A DNA stretch of 64,000 nucleotides from Vombatus ursinus. Taxonomy: Eukaryota; Chordata; Mammalia; Diprotodontia; Vombatidae. Below, piece by piece: positions 55,985-64,000 of the stretch. Both the position numbers and the translations under genes were made by a program. Below the pieces are notes generated by a model, which had not been told where the DNA came from, made no database searches, and was given only the letters and a program-made list of their open reading frames with translations. Positions within the stretch are counted from its first letter, which is position 1. The number at the start of each line of letters is the position of its first letter. The stretch is taken from contig NW_020954687.1 of assembly GCF_900497805.2 (NCBI RefSeq), forward strand, positions 5,128,683 to 5,192,682, written 5' to 3'.

Positions 55985-57000
55985 TAAAGCAAGGGCTCTT
56001 AATCTGGAGTCTGTGATTTTTTAAAAACAAAATACTGGCTAAAATGATAGAAGGGGAAAGTGACAAATGTTGGAGGGGATGTGGAAAAATTGTTGGTGGA
56101 ATTGTGAAATGATCCAACCATTTTGGAGAGCAATCTGGAATTATGCCCAAAGTTTTATTAACCTACCTATTCCCTTTGATCTAACACTACCACTACTTGG
56201 TCTATTTCCAAAGATAATTAGGGGAAAAGGAAAATAACCTACATGTTCTAAAATGCTTATAGCAGCTCTCTTTGTGGCAGCAAAGAACTGGAAACTGCAA
56301 GAAAATGTCCATCAATTAGGGAATGGTTGAACAAGTTGTGGTATATGATTGTGATGGAATACTGTACTATAAGAAATGATGAGCTCAATGATTTTAGAAA
56401 AATATGGAAAGACTTGTACAAAATAATTAAGAGCAAAATGAGCAGAACCAAGATAACATTGTATACAGTAACAATAATATTATTTTAAGAACTATATGGG
56501 ACTATAAAGGACATATGAAGAAAGATACCATCTGCATCCAGAGAAAGAACTGATAAATAGAAGTATGTATAGAATAATTTTACATATATAAACCTATTTG
56601 GGTCTAATGGTAGCCATCTCTAGAGTGGTAGAAGAAAAAAAAAGAAATTTACATGATAATTTTGTTATATATTTGGAAGGAATAACAAGTTGTACATAAT
56701 AGATTTGCAGTTTTGTGTGCAATCATCTTTTTTTTTTTTTGGTTCTACTATGTTATGGAAATGCTTGTGTTACTCCATAAATTAAAAAGAAAAGAAAAAG
56801 GAAATATACTTTGTTAAATGTATTTCAGTGTATTTGATTTCCTTTGTAATTCTATGAATTTTATTTCACACACTTAAAAACATTATTTGGAGAAGGGGAG
56901 CCTAGGCTTCATTAGTGTGCCAATGCAGTTCATGACACGAAAAGCTTCACCAGACAGCCAAAGGGATCCATGACCCAAAAAAAGTTAAGAATTCATAGTG
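55985..57000. mobile_element. hAT-type element split by an L1 insertion
   Basis: The left piece (AGGGCTCTTAATCTGGAGTC, to about 56035) and right piece (TTGTAATTCTATGAATTTTA, CTTCACCAGACAGCCAAAGG, AAAAGTTAAGAATTCATAG, about 56800-57000) are one copy of the family at 21025. Between them is a 5'-truncated L1. Confidence 0.8.
56036..56798 (+). mobile_element. 5'-truncated L1 (ORF2 end plus 3' UTR)
   Basis: GACAAATGTTGGAGGGGATG, CATTTTGGAGAGCAATCTGG, TAGCAGCTCTCTTTGTGGCA, GTTGTGGTATATGATTGTGA and GAAATGATGAGCTCAATGAT follow marsupial L1 ORF2, then TAATGGTAGCCATCTCTAGA of the 3' UTR and an A-rich end. Reading frames are broken. Confidence 0.85.
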
Positions 57001-57296
57001 AATTATTCTTTCAAATATCACTCCATTACTTATGAGTTAGGTAAGATGATACTGTGTAAAATTTGCCCACCCATAATGTAAATTGGGATTTTGTAATCCT
57101 CATTTAATTAAGGAGAAGATTGAGGTTCTAGTTAGCTCCTGAAGTTCTCCCAGAAGTCGAAATCTAAAATTCATTATTATGTAGAGATGTGAAGGGAAGT
57201 GTTTTTCACAAACTTTCACCCACAGAAGTAGACCAATGCTCATCACCTCTGTTCTGTAAGACCACAAGTTATCTCACACTAGGTTTTTTTCTTAGG

Positions 57297-57441
57297 GACA
57301 CCACCAATTGCCTCAAGTTGATATTGGCATGAAATGCTCAGATAAAAAGTGCTTGTATTTGAAGCAATCGCAATTTTATATCAAGGACAATCAAAAGGAT
57401 AACGCTTCCAGAAAACTGGAATTTTCAGATCATTACAAAAA
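57297..57441 (+). other. Exon-like open stretch on the plus strand, unassigned
   Basis: Between a TTTTTTTCTTAG acceptor-like site and an AAAAAG|GTATGG donor-like site lies about 145 bp open in one frame (HQLPQVDIGMKCSDKKCLYL, then KQSQFYIKDNQKDNASRKL). It is Lys/Asp/Cys-rich and resembles nothing I can name. It may simply be chance sequence or part of an old element. The strand is opposite to PTPRC. Confidence 0.2.
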
Positions 57442-58059
57442 GGTATGGTGTTGGCAATATAAAGAAAATTGTCATTACCTAATATATTAACTAAAAAGGG
57501 AAAATGATAACATATTCTGATATCTATTCTGATAGATTTACATATTTAAGTATATTTTAAAAGCAAACCAGCAGGCAAAAATATAAAAAAATAGTAGACT
57601 TCTTTGGGAAATGAATAGCTTTTCAATAAAAAAATGTTTTTTCATTGTTTCTCTAATTTAAAATCATATGACAATGGGTAAAAATAAATAAAACCTAACT
57701 CTGAATAACAAATAGCCATCAGAATAACTCAGTTACCCTATTCTTACATGCTTCTCTTCAGATTTCTATTTATTCAATTTTATTAGTCTTTCTTATAAAA
57801 TATTGCACATTGGTCCTTTCCTTTCTATTCTATTCCCACCACGACTACCCTAGCTCAGACCCTCAGTACCAAATCTAAATACTATTATAATAACCTAGTT
57901 AAGATTACTGCCTACTTCTTTCGATTTATCCTGCACACTGTTACCTGAAAAAAAGGTTTTCTACACCACCACTTTGAGCATGTCACTGACATGTTCAAAC
58001 ACTTTGAATGGCAGCTGTAATGAAAGTTTCCTAGAGAATATAATCCAAACTCCATAGCC

Positions 58060-58660
58060 TAGTATTGAAGGAAGACCCTCAATCTGTCCTCATAATACTT
58101 TATGACTTTATTTCCTGCTTTAGAACCTGATATTCTTCCCCTAGACTCCCAGTACCCACACTCTGCTTCTCTCTCCCTCCAAACCAAACTTTTCTCTAAA
58201 TCTTTGATCCTCCTATTTCTCTGCCCTGGAATGCCTTCTTTCCACTCATTCCTTACATGAATCCTAGTCACCTTTCGAAGGTCCATCTCAGGCTCAACCT
58301 CTCCCATGAAAACTTCCCTCACCAACCCCAATCCACAGGAATCTTCCCATCTTTGAATTCCGACAACATTCACTATGTATGCTATGCATTGATCATTGCA
58401 TAAACACTGCCATCATTTTCTGTTTTATGTCTGTAGCTTTCGTCAGCCCAACTAGGTTTTAAGCCCCTTCGCCAAAAAGGGTCATGCCTTATGTGTCTTT
58501 ATATCCTTTACAAGACAGTGTGGCTTTTTGTATCCAACTAATATTTCCCCCATTAAAATATAAGCTTCTTCAGAGTAGGGACCATGTTTTGGCTTTTCTC
58601 TGTGAGCAGTGCCTTGCACATAGTACGTACTTAGTAAATAAATGCTTGTTGACTAATATT
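58060..58660 (+). mobile_element. L2 3' end in intron 2
   Basis: AGACTCCCAGTACCCACACT, CTGCCCTGGAATGCCTTCTT, CACCTTTCGAAGGTCCATCT, CATGAAAACTTCCCTCACCA, ATAAGCTTCTTCAGAGTAGG and TAAATAAATGCTTGTTGACT give a nearly complete L2 3' region. Pieces from about 57735 may belong to the same copy. Confidence 0.8.
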
Positions 58661-58689
58661 TAAAGAATCAGTCTTGTTGTAGGATCTGG

Positions 58690-58870
58690 AACACTGGGTC
58701 TTGAGTTAGGGAAGTTGGACTAGAGCTACAGCCTTGCTATGTATATACCTGCGTGACCTTGAAGCCTTCAGTGCCCTCACATGGAAAATAAATAAAAAAA
58801 CAAATAAATGAATAGATAGATAAATGAATGAATAAATGAGTAAGTGAATGAATGAATGAATAAAGGGGGT
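58690..58870 (+). mobile_element. MIR trace running into (AATA/AATG)n
   Basis: GGACTAGAGCTACAGCCTTG, TGCGTGACCTTGAAGCCTTC is a sense MIR core. AATAAATAAAAAAACAAATA and GAATGAATAAATGAGTAAGT repeat units follow from about 58785 to 58862. The stretch 58880-61040 contains no repeat or gene I can support. Confidence 0.7.
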
Positions 58871-61049
58871 TGGACCAAGGATGCCCAAGTTTTTTTGCAG
58901 GTCAAAACTTGGATATTTAAGAAATGATTAGCCTTTGTCCATAAGGAAACAGTTGCCGGTGAAATAATTCTGAAAGATATATGAATTAACCAATGTAATC
59001 TTTGTAAATGTTCTTATTAAAATTCCCATACTTTAATACTTCTAAGTTCTATGATTTTGTCAGTCTGGATTTATATTATTTTCTATTATATTTTCTACTA
59101 TATTTCTATCTATTTTTCACGAAATAAATCCCAACTCTCTGAACCTTGGCAAATGAAGTTTGTGAATTGCTTGAACCAAAACATTCACTACCCTATGTCC
59201 AAACATCAATGGTGATGAGCCTCCCCAAACTTGACTAGACTGAACCTTGAGCGACTGAAACACGAGAGTTATAAGTGTCAGGGGGTAAACAGGATACAGC
59301 ACTGTCAGGGAAGGGAGGCACTTCCCCTATGTCAGTCTTACACTGTAGTCCTTATCTTCTCAGAGAGCCCACCTTCCCTCTCATCCCAGATCATGCAGGC
59401 TGCTGCAACTCTCTCCCCTCTGATACTTACATGATTAAGATGGCAGTTGTACGGTCCCTTGACCCACTCCCACCAACTGTTTTCACCCCAAGGTGAAAAT
59501 ATACCTAGTTACAACTCAGAGACATGCATTGCTGAGCCTTTCCTCCTCCTTGACAAGACTTGGCAGTTTTCATTCCCTTGGTAAAATCATTGAATATCTA
59601 GGGTTACCCCTACAGTACTGTGGAATATTGGAGTAGGACTGGAGTAGGAATATTAGTAGTGACTGGAAGACTAATCGTAATAGAATTCCTATAGATTTTA
59701 GAACATGTTCATGATGTTACAATACAAAGCAAACTGGGAAGTTTGAGAGCCTACCTGCATAGGGCATCTGTATCTAACTAGAACAACAGCAACAAAAGCA
59801 ATTTAGATAATGACTCTGGCTCCTCTGCTATAAAAAAGCTACCTATATTCAGAGGGAGGGAGGTAGTAAAGCAACAGCTTTTTTTTTTTATTACTGATGC
59901 AGGGATTCTAGGTCTAATGGGATTCTGAATTAGGTAGGAATTTAAATGGGCCTTCTGGCTGCCTGAATGACAAATTTAGTATATCTCTTCCATGATTGTG
60001 TAGCTCATGTCGAAGAGCTTAAAAAAAAAGCAAGGGGGGAGGAGAATCTAAGCAAATGTAAGCAAATTCCCAGGGTACACTGTTCATTGTGCTATCTTTG
60101 AATTCCTATAATGTTCAGTACAGAGTTTTATTATACTATCAGTGTACCTCCTCATAGCCCTGGGAGGGCTTTGAAAAATCTTTATCAACAACAGAGGCAT
60201 CTGAATGAAAATAAAGGTACAATTACATCAAACCCTGGAAAACCACTTGATTTTCCAGGGAACTTTCATATATGATTCCCTGGTTTCTTGTTCCAAGTCA
60301 AATGAAAGCTCAGGCAGTAACTGTGCTCTATGAATACTAGGCTTCATCTCTCTGGGCACAGATCTAAACTGTGTTACCTCCATTGAGCTTTTGTGACCCA
60401 GTTTCCCTTCTAAAACCTTACAAAAGTGATACCCTACCAGTGACTTATAAACATCTGGCATCTACTTCTTTAAAAAGATGCAAAAAACAATTTCAAAGAT
60501 ACATGCAGCCATCTGGATAGAAGAGGAGAACTGGTCTCTTTTTGAACATTTCTTCTATACAGAACATTATTTGTATTGGTCTATCTGAAGTATGTTTATA
60601 TGTCATATGATGGTTGAGGCATATTTTAAAATGTATACGTGGTATAAGGGTTGCATATTTTGCATGATGGTTATTTTAAAACTAAGAAGGATTAAGTTAA
60701 TGTGTTTACTTGTTTGTTCATTTATTCTTTTTTTATTCATTCATTTGCTTGTTTATTAGCTATGTCAGGGGAGCTAATGTACTGCCCCCATTAAAGACTT
60801 CATCAACCTTCCTTGGGTTCTCAAAGCTGAGGCTAGCAGAGCATAAACTCTGATGGTATAGTTTCCACTGTAAAAATTTTAAGTATGAGCCCAAGAATGG
60901 TTGCATCTGAGGTTAGATAACTGTGGTTAGCCAATTTAGCTAAACTTACAGGCTCATCACCAAAAAGTTGGCCACTATGTTTTTCAGTGGCAACAGTTTG
61001 GAAATACCATCTACTGGGATATTGCTCACATCTAATAACAATAGCTGGT

Positions 61050-61386
61050 GCTGGACATGGTGGTACGTGCCTATAATCCCAGTAGCCAGGAAGTTGAAGC
61101 TGGTAGATATCTTGAGCTTGACTTTCTGATACAGTGGGCTATATGGATCAAGTATCCACAATAAGTCCAGCACTACCAATATGGTGGAATCTCAAGAGCA
61201 AGGTGGAGGCAGGGGAGCCAGACTACCTAAGGAGCCCCAAACCTGCCCAAGTCAGAAATAGAGAATACCAAAACTTCCATGCTTATCAGTAGCTTAACAG
61301 CCTGTGAGTGGCTGTTATGTTACCAGCCTAGGTGACTTAGGGAGACCCAATTTCCAAAATAAAACCAAAACCCAAACAAACAAACC
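61050..61386 (+). pseudogene. 7SL (SRP) RNA retropseudogene with A-rich tail and target-site duplication
   Basis: The copy starts GCTGGACATGGTGGTACGTG, in register with the 7SL 5' end GCCGGGCGCGGTGGCGCGTG, then CTATAATCCCAGTAGCCAGG. The S domain follows (GGATCAAGTATCCACAATAA; CAGCACTACCAATATGGTGG; GCCAGACTACCTAAGGAGCC; CAGAAATAGAGAATACCAAA; CCATGCTTATCAGTAGCTTA), then the 3' Alu half (ACCAGCCTAGGTGACTTAGG, GAGACCCAATTTCC, to 61355). An A/C-rich tail runs to about 61385. Flanks AATAGCTGGT (61040-61049) and CATAGTTGGT (61386-61395) match at 8 of 10. Confidence 0.92.
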
Positions 61387-61409
61387 ATAGTTGGTACTAA
61401 TGGATCATT

Positions 61410-61738
61410 TGATGACTTACACAGTGCTTTCCTCCTCACAATCTGCAGAGATAATAATAATATTATTATCTCCATTTTCAGATGCATAAATGAGAGCTGT
61501 TATTATTGAGTATTTTCAGACTCTCTAGATCCCATTTGGGGTTTTCTTGGCAAAGATACTGGTGATTTGCCATGTCCTTCTCCAGCTCATTTTATAGTTG
61601 AGGAAACTGAGGCAAACAAGGTGAAGTGACTTGCCCAGGGTCATATAGCTAGTAAGTGTCTGAGGCTAGATTTGAACTCAGGAAAATGAGTCTTCCTGAC
61701 TCCAGGCCCAGAACTCTATCCACTGTGCCACCTAGTAC
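61410..61738 (-). mobile_element. Marsupial SINE(s)
   Basis: Antisense SINE with tail: TCCCATTTGGGGTTTTCTTG, ATGTCCTTCTCCAGCTCATT, AGTGACTTGCCCAGGGTCAT, AGCTAGTAAGTGTCTGAGGC, ATTTGAACTCAGG and TATCCACTGTGCCACCTAG. A MIR-type piece (61410-61500) precedes it. The plus-strand frame at 61656-61841 is a shadow of the SINE. Confidence 0.85.
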
Positions 61739-61829
61739 AAGTACTATTATTTCCATTTTCAGGTGCATAAATGCCCACAGTTTCACAGAAGCTGTCATTG
61801 AGAATTCTAAGTCAGATTTCTGGAGAGGG

Positions 61830-61990
61830 AGGATGGTATAGCGAGGAGGTCTTTAGATGTAGAGTCAGAATCCCAATTCTGCTAGTAATAATTTAACCTC
61901 TCTGTTTAAGTCTCAGGTTCCCCATCTTTGAAATGAAAAGTTTGGATTAGATGATCCCTGAAAAATCTTACAACTCTAAATCAATTGCTT
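61830..61990 (+). mobile_element. MIR-type SINE
   Basis: GATGTAGAGTCAGAATCCCA, AGTCTCAGGTTCCCCATCTT and GATTAGATGATCCCTGAAAA form a sense MIR-type element. Confidence 0.7.
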
Positions 61991-62603
61991 TATGACTTCA
62001 AGTGCCATGCTTTTCCCACTACACTGCACTAATTTATAGAGATTGTTATCTGCTTGGTGAGGGAGTACTCACTCTCAAGTTATCCTGTATTTTCAAGGAG
62101 TTTTATTTTCATGGGATCCAGGTAGTATCCAAACATACAAATCATACAGTACTTGAGAACAAGGCCTGTGATATGTGTAGAACTGGTGCTTAATTGAGGT
62201 CTGTTGAATTGAAACTCACTAAATTCTGTTGTTTCCACCCCCTTCCCCTGCCCACCCCATACATCCAAGCATACTTCTAGAGATAAAATTAGCACTTCAC
62301 TTAATACATATTTGTTTGATGGAATTTAAATTGGTTTCACTGAATTCACATTTCTTCAAGAGTAGAATTCACCACAATATCACTTTACTCTCATTTTAAT
62401 CTGTTCATGGATTCATTCTTTCATTTGGTCAAGGAGGAAGGAAAATTTTTACTTTCCAGTTGGTTATGAAAATTTTTAAAAATGAAATTAGTGAATCTTA
62501 TTCTCCCATTGGTTCTGTATCTGCCCTTCTTAATATATTTGTCTTGGATTACATATAATCCTCTAATCTAGTAGGAAGTCACAGTTTGGGGTGACTTTTG
62601 ACC

Positions 62604-63170
62604 TTTTTTTAAAAGTTCATTTTTATTAACTTTGTAATAAAAAAAATTTGCCGTGAATTATGATGCTAGGCTAAAACCAGTGCGTGGCTTTGCCAATACT
62701 ATGTTTAATCCAATGAAGTCTGTCCTACATTTCTTGTCTATAACACTGAACCTTAGCCTTCTCAGAACCACACAGAAATCCAAGCCATCGATGCTGACGC
62801 TTGGATTGTGCTTAATCAATTCCAGTATCGATGCATTTTTAGATTCAAAGCTAAAGTTGTCAGCATCTAAGAAGTTATTTTTCCTTGATTCATATTTGCA
62901 TCCCTTCAGGCCCTTCCCTGGGATCTCTTCAGCTTTGGTCCCATGGACTTAATAGTGATCTGTTAGCCTCTCATTCCTCCAGGTGCCGAAGAACTTGACC
63001 GAGTACCTCACTTTGGAGAATATCGTATTTGGCCTGTGAGATGTGCTGACACTCAGGCTACCCAGCCCAGCCTGTTACTGGCCTCTCTAGTGCAGACATT
63101 GAGAAATAGCTTGTGAATCAAAGGTTCCTGAATGGAGTTCTCATTTCACCCCATCTTGCAACATGAAGGA
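62604..63170 (-). pseudogene. Possible processed pseudogene, parent not identified
   Basis: The minus strand has an open stretch of about 80 codons (VHGTKAEEIPGKGLKGCKYE ... SVSIDGLDFCVVLRRLRFSV ... KPRTGFSLAS) ending in TAA. A short trailer follows, with AATAAA at 62622-62627 and a run of A (T on plus, 62604-62610) about 12 nt later, the layout of a retrocopied mRNA. Upstream, the same frame continues after one stop with KVRYSVKFFGTWRNERLTDH. I cannot name the parent gene. A chance arrangement remains possible. Confidence 0.35.
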
Positions 63171-63633
63171 GAGCCGGAAGACACAGGAACTTTCTATATT
63201 TGATACAGTAGAAAAGAGGTGGGGTTTTTTGTTGTTTTTTTTTTTGTCACCTAACAGTAAGATATGTAGCAATCAGATTATTCTGAAGAGAGGCAGTGAA
63301 AGTTTTATATGTTGGCAACAAATTTCAAGAGCAAAGGGAAGGATTGGGCTAGGTAAGAATCCCATTAATACATTAACTTACTTATACCTGGGAGAGGGCA
63401 TAAATCACAGATGGCTATTAACATCCAAAGGTCTGTCAGTGTGCAATTTAACTGATGTATTATTAAATGGAAGACAGGAAGAGAATTTGAAAACTCAGAA
63501 CTTTGTGGATAACTGTGAGCAGCAGTTTGGTGCACATATTACAGGTGTGTTTTATCCTTTACCTTTTGTCCCTATTTTGCCCCCTGTGCTCAAGTCCAGT
63601 ACAAATGTGTCTATTGAGAAAAGAGGGCTTTGA
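63163..63633 (+). other. 156-codon open frame, not recognised
   Basis: The frame starts MKESRKTQELSIFDTVEKRW and ends SSTNVSIEKRGL. It has a short T-rich-encoded hydrophobic patch (FLLFFFL) and no motif I can assign. It is long for AT-rich intron but contains a poly-T run, and nothing shows that it is expressed. It is probably not a gene. Confidence 0.15.
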
Positions 63634-63639
63634 TGGAGC

Positions 63640-64000
63640 TGTAGGTGGTTGAGGGAAAAAAAAGTGCTCTACTATCCTATACCTATATTCAGGTTTTAGA
63701 GGTTATTGGCCCAGGGATGACCAGATGCTCAAAATACCCTGTAGAGCAGAAACACCTGGAAACAGAAGTTGGGAGCCACAAACTCTGGTCTTTAAAAATT
63801 CCAGAAAATGACTGAAACAAGGAGTGACTGTCATAAGCATGTGGAGTTGAAGAGAATCATGTTCATTATAGGACAATAGCAATGACAGAGAGAGAGACAG
63901 ACAGAGATACAGAGATAATACTTATACATAGGTATGTCTACCTGCATATATTTTTAAATATAAAAATAGAAATGGGAAATGAATTCAAATGGAAAATGTG
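63640..64000. other. End of window: nothing recognised
   Basis: Intronic sequence with a short GA/CAGA-rich patch at 63880-63915. Confidence 0.5.

Noticed and set aside
58780-58862. Direct repeats that could suggest a CRISPR-like array
   Set aside because: Simple AATA/AATG tetranucleotide repeat in a vertebrate intron; no spacers.
63163-63633. 156-codon plus-strand frame as a real gene
   Set aside because: No recognised domain, includes a poly-T-encoded Phe run, no promoter or splice evidence; kept only as an unassigned open frame.

Overview
The window is vertebrate nuclear DNA, almost certainly from a marsupial. It is intron-rich and AT-rich. It carries many copies of tRNA-derived CORE/MIR-type SINEs in the form seen in opossum, wallaby and koala genomes (ending ...CACCTAGCTGCCCC, or carrying a GGGGTCACNNAGAGTCNGACAC-type tail with CAA/GTT repeats). 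It also has L2 and CR1/L3 fragments, marsupial-type L1 3' ends and short hAT elements. There are no Alu elements.

One protein-coding gene fills the window, on the minus strand: PTPRC (CD45), the receptor tyrosine phosphatase of leukocytes. I recognise 24 consecutive coding exons, matching human exons 3 to 26. Read from high to low coordinates they are: the short exon 3 (43162-43185); the mucin-like alternatively used exons A, B and C (41296-41499, 39558-39698, 38107-38238); exons 7 and 8; the cysteine-rich and fibronectin III-like ectodomain (exons 9-15); the transmembrane exon (14385-14493); the juxtamembrane wedge (exons 17-18); and the first phosphatase domain D1 (exons 19-26). D1 includes the WPD loop and the [10 protein letters not shown] signature. 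Summed with the phases read at each boundary, the exons give one frame of 920 codons without a stop, which supports the boundaries. The signal-peptide exon 2 and exon 1 lie beyond 64000. D2 and the C-terminal tail lie before position 1.

Between and upstream of the exons (43186-64000 is part of intron 2) the DNA is intronic repeats. The most notable are: two full-length 7SL (SRP) RNA retropseudogenes (6882-7171 minus, 61050-61355 plus); a 430 bp pentanucleotide array grown inside a SINE (7895-8326); a 127 bp pure purine tract (2880-3006); a GT/GGAA microsatellite (33827-34080); a 186 bp palindromic element (31728-31913); an L1 copy with a perfect 12 bp target-site duplication (30382-31053); and several nested insertions (L1 in hAT, hAT in L2, SINE in L2, SINEs in an unnamed repeat).

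I found no previously undescribed multi-gene system. The points most worth a second look are splice-related: a TAGCAG tandem acceptor at exon A, a UG-repeat next to the acceptor of exon 15 whose skipping would end the protein just before the membrane, and a 15 nt in-frame tandem acceptor at exon 13. The 7SL copies and the palindromic element also merit checking.
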